In this document: one piece after another, positions 36,421 to 44,708 of the stretch
Position numbering within the stretch: the first letter of the stretch is position 1
How the letters are laid out: each line of letters begins with the position of its first letter
Assembly (NCBI GenBank): GCA_012838085.1
Contig: DUPX01000043.1
Coordinates: 1 to 44,708, forward strand
From: Eubacteriaceae bacterium
GTDB lineage: Bacteria > Bacillota > Clostridia > Eubacteriales > Garciellaceae
Length of the DNA stretch: 44,708 nucleotides
Reading direction: 5' to 3'
Translations under genes and position numbers: made by a program
Notes under the pieces: generated by a model
The model's database searches: none
The model's input: the letters and a program-made list of their open reading frames with translations, nothing else
What the model was told of the DNA's origin: nothing

Positions 36421-37490
36421 ATATTGATTTAATAGAAGCTTTAGATCAAATCGAAAAGGAAAAGGGAATAAATAAAGAAACACTTATAGAAGCAATAGAA
36501 GCAGCAATTACTTCTGCCTATAAAAGAAATTTTGGAACAGCCCAGAATGTGAAGATTACCATTGACAGGGAAACTGGTGAGGTAAAAGTCTATTCCTTAA
36601 AAACTGTTGTGGAGAAAGTAGAAAATGAATTACTTGAGATAAGCTTAGAAGAGGCCAAATTAAAGGATAGAAATTTTGAAATCGGTGACTTCGTAGAGGA
36701 ATTAGTAAGGCCTAAAAACTTCGGAAGAATTGCCGCCCAGACTGCTAAACAAGTGGTAGTTCAAAGAATCAGGGAAGCAGAAAGAAGTATTATTTATGAC
36801 CTTTATGCAGATAGGGTAGATGAAATCATAACAGGGATTGTTCAGAGAAAGGAAAAGTCCAATGTTTTCGTTGACCTAGGTAAGGCAGAAGCCATTTTAG
36901 TGAGTAGTGAACAAATGGCAGGAGAAAATTATAATTATGGGGATAGAATTAAGCTATATATAGTAGAGGTAAAGAAGACCACTAAAGGTCCCCAGATTAT
37001 TGTGTCAAGGACTCATCCTGGATTAGTAAAAAGACTATTTGAATTAGAAGTTCCAGAAATATTTGACGGTGTAGTGGAATTACGTTCTATTTCCAGGGAA
37101 GCAGGATCTAGGACCAAGATTGCAGTTTATTCCCACAATGAAGAAGTGGACCCTGTAGGAGCATGTGTAGGCCATAAAGGCTCAAGGGTACAGCAAATTG
37201 TGAATGAACTAAAGGGAGAAAAGATTGATATTATTAAATGGAGTGAAGATCCAGAAGAATATATAGCAAGTGCATTAAGTCCTGCACAGGTATTATTAGT
37301 GGAAGCAGACCAAGAAACAAAATCAGCAAAGGTAGTTGTTGATGATTATCAGCTTTCCCTTGCTATCGGTAAAGAGGGCCAAAATGCACGTTTAGCAGCA
37401 AAACTAACAGGGTGGAGAATAGATATAAAGAGTAAATCCCAAACTGACCTATTAATTGAACCTGAAGAGGAGGATTTAGAAATACTATAA
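36417..37490 (+). CDS. nusA: Transcription termination/antitermination factor NusA
   Basis: A 357-residue NusA that binds RNA polymerase and hairpins, aiding pausing and intrinsic termination. It has an N-terminal RNAP-binding domain (1 to about 125), an S1 domain (about 135-200), and two KH domains (VGACVGHKGSRVQQIVNELK at about 245, and LAIGKEGQNARLAAKLTGW near the end). It lacks the C-terminal acidic repeats of E. coli NusA, as is usual for Bacillota. It may limit its own operon through the leader hairpin. Confidence 0.98.
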   Translation: MNIDLIEALDQIEKEKGINKETLIEAIEAAITSAYKRNFGTAQNVKITIDRETGEVKVYSLKTVVEKVENELLEISLEEAKLKDRNFEIGDFVEELVRPKNFGRIAAQTAKQVVVQRIREAERSIIYDLYADRVDEIITGIVQRKEKSNVFVDLGKAEAILVSSEQMAGENYNYGDRIKLYIVEVKKTTKGPQIIVSRTHPGLVKRLFELEVPEIFDGVVELRSISREAGSRTKIAVYSHNEEVDPVGACVGHKGSRVQQIVNELKGEKIDIIKWSEDPEEYIASALSPAQVLLVEADQETKSAKVVVDDYQLSLAIGKEGQNARLAAKLTGWRIDIKSKSQTDLLIEPEEEDLEIL

Positions 37491-37511
37491 TTCAAAAAGG
37501 AGGATGATAAT

Positions 37512-37775
37512 ATGGCAAGAAAAATTCCTCAAAGAATGTGTGTTGGCTGCGGAGAAATGTTCAATAAAAAAGAACTTTTACGAGTAGTTAAAAACAAAGA
37601 AGGGGAGATATTTTATGACCCTATTGGTAAAGCTAATGGGCGGGGAGCTTATATCTGTAAAAATCCTTCCTGCTTTGATTTAGTGATAAAAGACAAAAAG
37701 TTAGAAAAGGTGTTTAAAATGCCTATACCCCAGGACACTATTGATATACTTAGAAGCAAGATTTCAGATGGATAA
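37512..37775 (+). CDS. rnpM: RNase P modulator RnpM (YlxR)
   Basis: An 87-residue YlxR-family protein. Signature elements are PQRMCVGCGEMFNKKELLRV and ANGRGAYICKNPSC, giving a CxxC...C...C pattern that could bind zinc. In B. subtilis YlxR has been reported to bind RNase P RNA, hence the name RnpM. It sits in the usual place between nusA and ylxQ. GGAGGATG is close to its start. It overlaps ylxQ by 8 bases. Confidence 0.95.
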   Translation: MARKIPQRMCVGCGEMFNKKELLRVVKNKEGEIFYDPIGKANGRGAYICKNPSCFDLVIKDKKLEKVFKMPIPQDTIDILRSKISDG

Positions 37776-38097
37776 AAGTTTTTATTCATTTTTAGGCCTA
37801 TGCCAAAAAGCAGGTAAAGTAGTTTCTGGGGAAACGGGAGTAAATAATGAAATCATAAGGGGAAAAGTCAAATTATTGATTATTGCAGAGGATACATCCC
37901 TAAATACAAAAAAAGCCTATTTGAAAAAAGCAAGAAATAATGATATTGCGGTGATAATAGCCGGGAATAAGGAAGACTTAGGAAGGGCCATTGGAAAAGG
38001 CTATCGTGGGTTAATTGGTCTTTTAGATATTAATATGGCCAGAAACTTAATTAGAATATATGAAAAAAATAAAATAGGGGGTGAAGCTCGTGTCTAA
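37768..38097 (+). CDS. ylxQ: L7Ae-family ribosomal protein YlxQ
   Basis: A protein of about 109 residues with an L7Ae/L30e/S12e/Gadd45 fold that probably binds kink-turn RNA. It shows [20 protein letters not shown] and [16 protein letters not shown]. The ATG at 37768 overlaps the rnpM stop (ATGGATAA), which suggests coupled translation; an earlier in-frame start at 37741 lies inside rnpM. The function in clostridia is not established. Its own end overlaps the infB start. Confidence 0.93.
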   Translation: MDKSFYSFLGLCQKAGKVVSGETGVNNEIIRGKVKLLIIAEDTSLNTKKAYLKKARNNDIAVIIAGNKEDLGRAIGKGYRGLIGLLDINMARNLIRIYEKNKIGGEARV

Positions 38098-40123
38098 AGT
38101 TCGAGTTTACGAGTTAGCTAAACAATTAAATATTACCAGCAAAGCCTTAATACAGCAATTAGAGGATTTAGGTATTGATATTAAAAACCACATGAGTACC
38201 TTAGATTCGGAGCAAGCAAATTTAGTTACAGACCTGTTGACGGAAGAAGATACAGAAAAGAAAGAGAAAGAGGAAAAGACTATAAAAAAAGATAAAAAAC
38301 CTGAAAAAAAGCAAATAAAAAAAGAAAACAAAAAGAGTATAAATAATGTGCAAGAATCACATATTGAAGATGATTATAAGGAGATGTTATTACCTTCCTC
38401 TATAAGGGTAGGAGAACTAGCAGATAATCTATCAACCTCTGCCACAGAGATAATTAAAAAATTGATGTCATTGGGGAAAATGGTGACAATAAATCAGGAA
38501 ATAGATTTTGACACAGCAAGCTTAATAGCAGAAGAATATGGCTATATTGCCACAAAGGAAAAAGAAAAATCTATTGAAGAAGAATTAATAGTTGAAGAGG
38601 AAGACAGACCAGAGGATTTGGTGAAAAGACCTCCTGTTATAACAGTAATGGGCCATGTTGACCATGGTAAAACATCACTATTAGATGCTATTAGGGAGAC
38701 AAAGGTTACAGCAAAGGAAGCAGGAGGTATAACCCAACATATAGGTGCATATACTGTTCAAGTTCATGGGGAAAAAATCACCTTTTTAGACACCCCTGGC
38801 CATGAAGCCTTTACATCAATGAGATTAAGGGGGGCTAGTATTACCGATATAGCTATCCTAGTAGTTGCCGCTGACGATGGTGTTATGCCCCAAACTGTAG
38901 AGGCCATAAACCATGCTAAGGCTGCTGATGTACCCATAATAGTAGCAATAAATAAAATAGATAAATCCACCGCCGCTCCCGACCGGGTAAAACAGGAATT
39001 AACTGAATATGGTTTAATTGCGGAAGAATGGGGTGGAGATACCATTTGTGTTCCTGTATCTGCTTTAACCGGAGAAGGAATTGATAATTTACTAGAAATG
39101 ATTTTATTAGTATCTGAAATGCTGGAACTTAAAGCCAACCCTAAGAAAAGGGCAAGGGGCTCTATTATAGAGGCGGAATTAAATAAAGGCCGGGGAACGG
39201 TGGCTACCCTTCTTGTAGAAACAGGAACAATACGAGTGGGGGATTCTATTGTTGCCGGTACTGCCTATGGTAAGGTCAGAGCAATGGTGGACGATAAAGG
39301 CAAAAGGGTTAAAAAAGCAGGACCATCTATGCCAGTAGAAATTATTGGCCTATCAGAAGTACCTTCCGCTGGTGACACCTTATATGTACTAAAAGATGAT
39401 AAATTGGCAAGAACCATAGCAGAGAAAAATAAGGAAGCCTTTAGAGAACAAAATCTTGTAAAAACCCATAGACTTTCCCTAGATGATTTATTCAGTAAAA
39501 TTCAAGAAGGGGAAATTAAAGAAATAAATATAATAATAAAAGCAGATGTACAGGGATCCATTGAAGCCTTAAAACAATCATTGGAAAAGTTAAGTAATGA
39601 AGAAGTGAGGATAAATACTATTCATACTGGAGTGGGAGGTATTTCTGAATCTGATGTAATGCTAGCCACCGCATCCAATGCTATAATAATTGGCTTTAAT
39701 GTAAGACCAGATAATAATGCCATTACCATAGCAGAAAAGGAAGAGGTTGATATTCGACTATATCGAGTTATATATAATGCAATAGAGGATATGGAAGATG
39801 CTATGAAGGGTATGCTGGAACCTGAATACAAAGAAGTTGTAGTGGGCAAGGCAGAGATAAGGCAAACATTTAAAGTGCCCAATATTGGCACTATAGGTGG
39901 AAGCTATGTAATAGAAGGTAAGATAAATAGAAATAATCAAGTAAGGATAGTAAGAGATGGAATTGTAGTACATGAAGGGACAATTTCTTCCCTTAAGAGA
40001 TTTAAGGATGATGCAAGGGAAGTATTATCTGGTTTTGAGTGTGGAATAGGAATAGAAAGATATAATGATTTAAAAGAAGGAGATATAATAGAGGCTTTTA
40101 CTATGGAAGAAATTCCAAGATAG
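38090..40123 (+). CDS. infB: Translation initiation factor IF-2
   Basis: A GTPase of about 677 residues that places initiator tRNA on the 30S subunit. It has an IF2 N-terminal domain ([20 protein letters not shown]), a Lys/Glu-rich linker, a second IF2_N motif ([20 protein letters not shown]), then the G domain with [16 protein letters not shown] and NKID, and beta-barrel and C-terminal domains. The GTG at 38090 follows GGGGTGA; a GTG at 38081 lies within that site. It overlaps ylxQ by 8 bases (GTGTCTAA). Confidence 0.98.
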   Translation: MSKVRVYELAKQLNITSKALIQQLEDLGIDIKNHMSTLDSEQANLVTDLLTEEDTEKKEKEEKTIKKDKKPEKKQIKKENKKSINNVQESHIEDDYKEMLLPSSIRVGELADNLSTSATEIIKKLMSLGKMVTINQEIDFDTASLIAEEYGYIATKEKEKSIEEELIVEEEDRPEDLVKRPPVITVMGHVDHGKTSLLDAIRETKVTAKEAGGITQHIGAYTVQVHGEKITFLDTPGHEAFTSMRLRGASITDIAILVVAADDGVMPQTVEAINHAKAADVPIIVAINKIDKSTAAPDRVKQELTEYGLIAEEWGGDTICVPVSALTGEGIDNLLEMILLVSEMLELKANPKKRARGSIIEAELNKGRGTVATLLVETGTIRVGDSIVAGTAYGKVRAMVDDKGKRVKKAGPSMPVEIIGLSEVPSAGDTLYVLKDDKLARTIAEKNKEAFREQNLVKTHRLSLDDLFSKIQEGEIKEINIIIKADVQGSIEALKQSLEKLSNEEVRINTIHTGVGGISESDVMLATASNAIIIGFNVRPDNNAITIAEKEEVDIRLYRVIYNAIEDMEDAMKGMLEPEYKEVVVGKAEIRQTFKVPNIGTIGGSYVIEGKINRNNQVRIVRDGIVVHEGTISSLKRFKDDAREVLSGFECGIGIERYNDLKEGDIIEAFTMEEIPR

Positions 40124-40150
40124 TAAAGAATATTAAAGAAGGTGAAAAGT

Positions 40151-40513
40151 ATGGCACGAAGAATGGGTAGACTTAATGAAGAAATAAAAAAGGAATTAAG
40201 TAATTTAATAAAAAATCAAATAAAAGACCCAAGAGTAGCTGACTTTGTGAGTATTACCCAAGTTGAAACAACCAATGATTTGCGCTATGCAAAAGTCTTT
40301 GTCAGTATATATGGAAATGAAAAACAACAGGAAGAAACATTATTAGGGCTAAGAAGTGCTGGGGGATATCTAAGGAGAGAAATTGGCAAAAATATAAAAT
40401 TACGCTATACGCCAGAGCTATTATTTGAAATTGATAACTCAATAGAATATGGAATGCATATCAACTCAATTTTAAATAAGATAAAAAAAGATGATGAAAA
40501 CAAAGACAATTAA
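40151..40513 (+). CDS. rbfA: Ribosome-binding factor A
   Basis: A KH-fold protein of about 120 residues that helps mature the 5' end of 16S rRNA and is needed in the cold in other bacteria. Signature parts are RLNEEIKKELSNLIKNQIKD, VSITQVETTNDLRYAKVFVS and LRREIGKNIKLRYTPELLFE. The ATG at 40151 follows GAAGGTGA; a GTG at 40142 lies inside that site. Its last 23 bases overlap the start of nrnA. Confidence 0.97.
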   Translation: MARRMGRLNEEIKKELSNLIKNQIKDPRVADFVSITQVETTNDLRYAKVFVSIYGNEKQQEETLLGLRSAGGYLRREIGKNIKLRYTPELLFEIDNSIEYGMHINSILNKIKKDDENKDN

Positions 40514-41453
40514 AGAAATTAAGACCATTATAAATAATAATAATAGCTTTTTAATAACCTCCCACTATTCCCCCGATGGTGATGCCCTAGGATCAGTTAT
40601 AGCATTAGGATTATTGTTAAAAAAGCTCCATAAAGAAGTTTTTTATCATATAGACAGGGCTTTTGCCGATAAATATTCATTCTTAACAGATATTGAAGAT
40701 CTAAAAAATAATATAGACCATCAAAAATTTGATGTTGGAATATGTTTAGATTGTGGTGATCTAAATCATCTATTTGGCTCAGAAGCTTTAGATAGATGTA
40801 GTAAGATTGTAAATATCGATCACCATAAAAGTAATACTCTCTTTGGCACAGTCAATTATGTAGATATAGAAGCCAGTGCCACAGGGGAGATAATATATGA
40901 ATTGTTAGAACATTTTAAAATAAGTCTAAATATAGAAATGGCAATTGCTCTATATACTGCAATAGTAACTGATACTGGTAATTTCAAATACAGTAATACC
41001 ACCTCAAAAACCCATCTTATAGTCAGCAATCTACTAAGACATTCCTTTAAACATTGGGAAATAAATAAAAAGCTATTTGATGAGCATAAAAAGACAAAAA
41101 TACTTTTGATGGGGGAAACCATCAAAAACCTTAACTTTTATTTTGATGGGAAGATAGCCCTTTCAATACTGACCCAAGCTGAAATTAAAGAATTAGGTGC
41201 TTTAGATGAGGATGTAGAGGGGCTAATAAATATTGGAAGGGATATTTCCGGCGTGGAGGTATCAGTATTTATAAAGGAAACCAAACCCAGTGAATATAAG
41301 GTAGGTTTTAGGTCCAATAATTATGTGGATGTGGGAGAAATAGCCCTTGAATTAGGGGGCGGTGGCCACAGCAGAGCTGCTGGCTGCACTATTTTAGGTA
41401 ACAAAGATGAAATCATAAATAATATAATAAATATTTTGTCAAAAAAAATATAA
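40491..41453 (+). CDS. nrnA: DHH/DHHA1 phosphoesterase, NrnA-like
   Basis: A 320-residue nanoRNase/pAp-phosphatase-type enzyme that degrades short RNAs and, in many relatives, 3'-phosphoadenosine 5'-phosphate or pApA. DHH-domain motifs are HYSPDGDALGS, CLDCGD and IDHHKSN; the C-terminal DHHA1 motif is GGGGHSRAAGC. Two adjacent ATGs (40491, 40494) are possible. No strong ribosome-binding site is seen, so it probably depends on coupled translation from rbfA, which it overlaps. Substrate choice is inferred from the family. Confidence 0.94.
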   Translation: MMKTKTIKEIKTIINNNNSFLITSHYSPDGDALGSVIALGLLLKKLHKEVFYHIDRAFADKYSFLTDIEDLKNNIDHQKFDVGICLDCGDLNHLFGSEALDRCSKIVNIDHHKSNTLFGTVNYVDIEASATGEIIYELLEHFKISLNIEMAIALYTAIVTDTGNFKYSNTTSKTHLIVSNLLRHSFKHWEINKKLFDEHKKTKILLMGETIKNLNFYFDGKIALSILTQAEIKELGALDEDVEGLINIGRDISGVEVSVFIKETKPSEYKVGFRSNNYVDVGEIALELGGGGHSRAAGCTILGNKDEIINNIINILSKKI

Positions 41454-41464
41454 TTAGGAAACTA

Positions 41465-41513
41465 CTTAATAATTACTTTATAATCAAAAAATAGATAATC
41501 TGTAGTTATTAAG
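41465..41513 (+). other. Inverted repeat upstream of truB
   Basis: CTTAATAATTAC (41465-41476) pairs with GTAGTTATTAAG (41502-41513), 12 pairs with one G-U and a 25-base loop. There is no T run. It may be an mRNA structure or a protein site between nrnA and truB. Confidence 0.4.
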
Positions 41514-41546
41514 AAAATTAAAATGGATTTCCTTAAGGTGATATAA

Positions 41547-42455
41547 TTGGATGGTATAATAAATATTCTTAAACCACCTGCTATGACATCCCATGATGTT
41601 ATCTACTGGGTAAGGAAAAATTTAAATATAAATAAAGCAGGACATACTGGTACCCTTGACCCTGGAGCTGCAGGTGTTTTACCTGTTTGTTTAGGAAAGG
41701 GTACCAAAATAATACCCTATATTGATGAAAACAGAAAAACTTATAGGGCTAAAATTGTCTTTGGTATAACTACAGATACCCAAGATAAATATGGACAAGT
41801 CTTAAAAAAAATAGTCCCAAATTTTAGCCTATTAGATTTTAATAATACCCTAAAGGGATTTATCGGGAAAATCCAGCAAAAACCTTCAATATATTCAGCT
41901 ATTAGGGTTAAGGGTAAGAGATTATATGATTATGCCCGACAAAATGAAAAGGTGGAAATACCTACTAGGGAGGTATTTATTCACAATATTAGGGTAATCC
42001 AACATAATATTCCCCACTATGCATTTATAGAGGTAGAGTGTTCAAAGGGGACCTATATTAGGACCTTATGCTCTGATATAGGAGAGAATTTACAATGCGG
42101 TGCCCACTTAGGTTTTTTATTACGCACCACATCAGGAGATTTTAATATTTCTTCCTCTATTTCTTTAGAGGAATTAGAAAATAAATATAAAAACCATGAA
42201 ATTAAAGAAATATTACTGCCCTTAGACTATCCATTAAAAAACTACACTAAAATAAAGATTAAAGAAAGTGCCAGGAATTCACTGATAAATGGAAACCCTA
42301 TCTATCCTAAGGGAATTATTAGTGATATAGAAACTCTTGACAAAGATAAAATAGTTCCAGCCTATATAAATAATAAATTGATAGCCATGGGCAGGATTCA
42401 ATATGATAAGGATGGAAATCGTTATTATTATAAACCCCTTCGTGTTTTGCTATAA
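41547..42455 (+). CDS. truB: tRNA pseudouridine-55 synthase
   Basis: A 302-residue TruB that makes pseudouridine 55 in the T loop of tRNAs. It starts MDGIINILKPPAMTSHDVIY, and the catalytic Asp is in GHTGTLDPGAAGVLPVCLGK. A C-terminal PUA-like domain follows. The start codon is TTG with AAGGTGAT upstream; the ATG at 41551 is out of frame. Length is standard. ribF starts 11 bases after the stop, the usual truB-ribF pair. Confidence 0.97.
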   Translation: MDGIINILKPPAMTSHDVIYWVRKNLNINKAGHTGTLDPGAAGVLPVCLGKGTKIIPYIDENRKTYRAKIVFGITTDTQDKYGQVLKKIVPNFSLLDFNNTLKGFIGKIQQKPSIYSAIRVKGKRLYDYARQNEKVEIPTREVFIHNIRVIQHNIPHYAFIEVECSKGTYIRTLCSDIGENLQCGAHLGFLLRTTSGDFNISSSISLEELENKYKNHEIKEILLPLDYPLKNYTKIKIKESARNSLINGNPIYPKGIISDIETLDKDKIVPAYINNKLIAMGRIQYDKDGNRYYYKPLRVLL

Positions 42456-42466
42456 GGAGAGAAAAA

Positions 42467-43381
42467 ATGCAGATTATAGAAAAATATATTGATAACCACA
42501 AAGAAACAGATCAAATGGTAATTGCTTTAGGATACTTTGATGGGATACATTTAGGCCATCAGAAATTAATAAAGAGGGCTAAGAAAATAGCAGAGACAAA
42601 AAACCTAAAAAGTGCTGTATTCACATTTAAATCCCATCCCCTATCCATCCTTGCCCCTGAAAGGGTGCCTAGGCTTATATATTCCAATAGCAAAAAAATT
42701 AAAATTATCCAATCTTTAGGAATAGATTATCTGATATTTCCTGAATTTTCCAATGAATTAATGCTGACCAAGGCAGAAGATTTCGTTAAAGATATTCTGG
42801 TGGATAAATTTAATATGAAACATGCAGTAATAGGATTTAATTATAAATTTGGCTATAAAGAATCTGGCACCCCCCAAACTTTAATAGACCTTGGTAAGAA
42901 GTATGGATTTGAAGTTACAATTATTGAGGCAGTAAAGGCTGATGGAATAACGATTAGTAGCACTAATATCAGAAAGCAAATACAAAAGGGGGAAATGGAA
43001 ACAGCAAAGAACTTTCTCGGATGTTATTATTCAATATCTGGGAAGGTAGTAAAGGGCAAAGGATTAGGGAAAAAACTTTCCATACCTACAGCTAATATTA
43101 ATATAGATAATAAAATAGTATTACCTAAAAATGGTGTATATAAAACAATTGTTAAAATCGAAGATAATAAGTATAAGGCTATTACAAATATAGGTTTAAA
43201 TCCCACCTTTGAAAATCATCCTTATTCCATAGAAACATATATATTAGATTTTAATCAAGATATATATGGAATAGATATTGAGATATACTTTTTAAAAAGA
43301 ATAAGGGGAGAAAGAAAATTTAACACATTAGAAGAATTAGTTAACCAAATTCAAAAAGATATTGAAATAGCAAAAAAATAA
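42467..43381 (+). CDS. ribF: Bifunctional riboflavin kinase/FAD synthetase
   Basis: A 304-residue enzyme that makes FMN and then FAD. The N-terminal adenylyltransferase half has ALGYFDGIHLGHQKLIKRAK (HxGH-type) and ISSTNIRKQIQKGEM. The C-terminal kinase half has GKGLGKKLSIPTANINID and LPKNGVYKT, with FLKRIRGERKFNTLEEL near the end. AAGGAGAG precedes the ATG. It is the last gene read with truB before the rpsO promoter. FAD/FMN could feed the nitroreductase, though that is only a general link. Confidence 0.97.
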   Translation: MQIIEKYIDNHKETDQMVIALGYFDGIHLGHQKLIKRAKKIAETKNLKSAVFTFKSHPLSILAPERVPRLIYSNSKKIKIIQSLGIDYLIFPEFSNELMLTKAEDFVKDILVDKFNMKHAVIGFNYKFGYKESGTPQTLIDLGKKYGFEVTIIEAVKADGITISSTNIRKQIQKGEMETAKNFLGCYYSISGKVVKGKGLGKKLSIPTANINIDNKIVLPKNGVYKTIVKIEDNKYKAITNIGLNPTFENHPYSIETYILDFNQDIYGIDIEIYFLKRIRGERKFNTLEELVNQIQKDIEIAKK

Positions 43382-43396
43382 TTATCTGGTGAATTG

Positions 43397-43425
43397 TTTA
43401 CATTAATAAAATATTATGATAGTAT
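43397..43425 (+). promoter_or_regulatory. Sigma-A promoter of rpsO
   Basis: TTTACA (43397-43402) and TAGTAT (43420-43425) with a 17-base spacer and an extended TGA before the -10 box. The start of transcription should be near 43432. Confidence 0.55.
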
Positions 43426-43448
43426 AACTTTTAGATAGAACACCATTT

Positions 43449-43483
43449 GCACGGTATATCGAATCTCCGACGGTATTCTGTGC
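43449..43483 (+). promoter_or_regulatory. Hairpin leader of rpsO (possible S15 control site)
   Basis: The stem runs GCACGG (43449-43454) and on to CG (43460-43461), pairing with the strand 43471-43483 that ends GTGC. It has 12 pairs with two G-U pairs and one T-T mismatch, and a 9-base loop. S15 controls its own mRNA through different leader structures in different bacteria, so this is a candidate only. Confidence 0.5.
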
Positions 43484-43515
43484 CTATGGATAAAATTTTA
43501 AAGGAGGTGACATCT

Positions 43516-43785
43516 ATGGCTATGACAAGTGAACAAAAAAAGGCCATCATAGATGAATACAAATTACATGATGGGGATACAGGTTCCCCTGAAGTGCAAA
43601 TTGCCATGTTAACAGCAAGAATCAATCATCTAACAGAACATTTAAAGCAACATAAAAAGGATCACCATTCAAGAAGGGGATTATTAAAAATGGTTGGTCA
43701 AAGAAGAGGTCTTTTAAACTATCTAATAAATAAAGATATTGAAAGATATAGAAGTATTATAGCTAGATTGAATATAAGAAAATAG
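43516..43785 (+). CDS. rpsO: 30S ribosomal protein S15
   Basis: An 89-residue S15, exactly the usual length, starting [20 protein letters not shown], with [20 protein letters not shown] and [21 protein letters not shown]15 binds 16S rRNA at the three-way junction. The ATG at 43516 follows AAAGGAGGTGA; an upstream in-frame ATG at 43447 lies in the leader. It is a single-gene unit with its own leader and terminator. pnp, which normally follows, is not next here. Confidence 0.98.
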   Translation: MAMTSEQKKAIIDEYKLHDGDTGSPEVQIAMLTARINHLTEHLKQHKKDHHSRRGLLKMVGQRRGLLNYLINKDIERYRSIIARLNIRK

Positions 43786-43793
43786 CAAATGAT

Positions 43794-43827
43794 AAAGTGA
43801 CCCACATATTTTGGGCCACTTTTTTTA
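43794..43827 (+). terminator. Rho-independent terminator of rpsO
   Basis: AAAGTG plus CCCA (43794-43804) pairs with TGGG plus CACTTT (43812-43822) with one A-C mismatch and a 7-base loop, followed by a T run. Confidence 0.8.
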
Positions 43828-43948
43828 TTTACTAAAAAGCCCTACCTTTAAACCTAACCTTTATCCAATATAAATTTACTTCATAATGTAATAAACTACT
43901 CCCCTTTAAAATAATAATTTACTATAAGAAATAAAGAGGAGGGTTTAT

Positions 43949-44647
43949 ATGAAAATATTCTTCATTCCATTTAATAAAAAGCTATTGATGATAATTGGAA
44001 TTATTATATTAGTTATAATATTGCTTTTCTCAATATCTTCAAAAGTTCTCACAGCCTTTAAGCCAATCTATCAAGCAGAAACAGGTAGGGATGAGATCGC
44101 ACTAACTTGTAATGTTGTTTGGGGCACAGAATATATACCAATGATGTTAGATATATTAAAAAAAGAGGATGTGAAGATGACCTTCTATATTGGTGGAAAA
44201 TGGGCAGAAGACAATCCAGAAGTACTAAAAGAGATTTACTTAGCCGGCCATGAAATAGGCAATCATGGATATGACCATAAAAAACATAGCAAACTTACTG
44301 ATATAGATAATGAAAATGAAATAATAAATGCAGAAAAGGCTATAGAGAAGATTATAGATGAAAAGACCACTCTTTTTGCCCCCCCATATGGGGACATAAA
44401 TGAAAGGACAGTAGAGATAGCAGAGGACTTAGGATATAAAGTGATTATGTGGAATAAGGATACAATTGATTGGAGGGATCAGGACCCCCAAGTCATATAT
44501 GATAGGGTATTTAAAAGCCCATTAAAGGGTGGCATAGTATTAATGCACCCAACAGAGGGAACAGTAAAAGCCCTTCCTGCAATAATAAAGGATATAAAGA
44601 AACAGAATGTAAAGATTGTAAAAGTTTCCGATCTCATTAAAGATTAG
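43949..44647 (+). CDS. YlxY-like NodB-fold polysaccharide deacetylase homologue
   Basis: A 232-residue protein with an N-terminal membrane anchor (about residues 11-30) and an outside NodB domain. Motifs kept are NHGYDH (metal His pair), APPYGD, DTIDWRD and VLMHPT. The first NodB motif, normally TFDDG, reads TCNVVWGTEY, so the catalytic-base and metal Asp are both missing. From memory, B. subtilis YlxY, coded after rpsO-pnp, has a similar NV-WG motif and place. The protein may bind or act on the cell wall without standard deacetylase chemistry. GAGGAGGG precedes the ATG. Confidence 0.85.
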   Translation: MKIFFIPFNKKLLMIIGIIILVIILLFSISSKVLTAFKPIYQAETGRDEIALTCNVVWGTEYIPMMLDILKKEDVKMTFYIGGKWAEDNPEVLKEIYLAGHEIGNHGYDHKKHSKLTDIDNENEIINAEKAIEKIIDEKTTLFAPPYGDINERTVEIAEDLGYKVIMWNKDTIDWRDQDPQVIYDRVFKSPLKGGIVLMHPTEGTVKALPAIIKDIKKQNVKIVKVSDLIKD

Positions 44648-44708
44648 CTGTCAACAGAATAAATATTAATATATAATAGATAAAAAGTATTATTAAAAAA
44701 TAATATGG

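Noticed and set aside
38260-38340. Lys/Glu-rich low-complexity stretch in infB
   Set aside because: A variable charged linker between N-terminal domains is normal for IF-2; it is not a repeat or an insertion.

Overview
The window is AT-rich chromosomal DNA of a low-GC Gram-positive bacterium (Bacillota). Signs of this are a Gram-positive-type DNA polymerase III (PolC), CodY, YlxM, a threonyl T-box leader, strong AGGAGG ribosome-binding sites, several TTG starts, and a YtxC-type sporulation protein. CodY, the YetF/DUF4363 pair and the gene order point to a spore-forming member of the Clostridia, perhaps a Tissierellales-like lineage. That placement is inference from gene content and was not tested by any search. 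I see no phage, plasmid, insertion sequence, CRISPR array, rRNA or tRNA.

Layout. (1) 1-5170 is mixed housekeeping and accessory DNA: a TM1586-type nitroreductase, a small DUF4912-like protein, a YetF (DUF421)/DUF4363 membrane pair, a HAD phosphatase, YtxC and a DUF445 membrane protein. (2) 5188-7457 holds thrS behind a sigma-A promoter and a T-box leader. (3) 7438-10191 holds a short FtsH-like protease and, divergently, an acetamidase/formamidase family protein, with three consecutive hairpins between them. (4) 10288-14412 is the signal-recognition/ribosome block ylxM-ffh-rpsP-khpA-rimM-trmD-rplS. (5) 14452-21537 holds rbgA, rnhB, yraN, comM (opposite strand), dprA and topA. (6) 21546-25788 holds codY with a candidate CodY box, rpsB-tsf, pyrH-frr and a small unassigned protein. 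(7) 25814-35676 is envelope and isoprenoid biosynthesis (uppS, cdsA, dxr, rseP, ispG), a glycosyltransferase and polC. (8) 35763-43827 is the translation/transcription operon rimP-nusA-rnpM-ylxQ-infB-rbfA-nrnA-truB-ribF followed by rpsO. (9) The end holds a YlxY-like NodB-fold membrane protein.

How it fits together. Most genes serve ribosome production, translation initiation and elongation, co-translational targeting, and cell-wall lipid carrier synthesis. dxr and ispG feed the MEP isoprenoid pathway whose product UppS elongates, while CdsA makes CDP-diacylglycerol for phospholipids. Regulation visible in the DNA includes the T-box, an attenuator-like hairpin ahead of rimP-nusA, possible ribosomal-protein leaders ahead of rplS and rpsO, a possible CodY self-regulation site, and Rho-independent terminators that mark transcription units.

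Much of the window is a conserved core-genome backbone. I did not find a clear new multi-gene system. The items most worth a second look are small: a PASTA-like microprotein after frr, hairpin leaders (rimP, ylxM, the region upstream of the amidase), an acidic tail on ribosomal protein S2, and a NodB-fold protein without the usual Asp-Asp motif.
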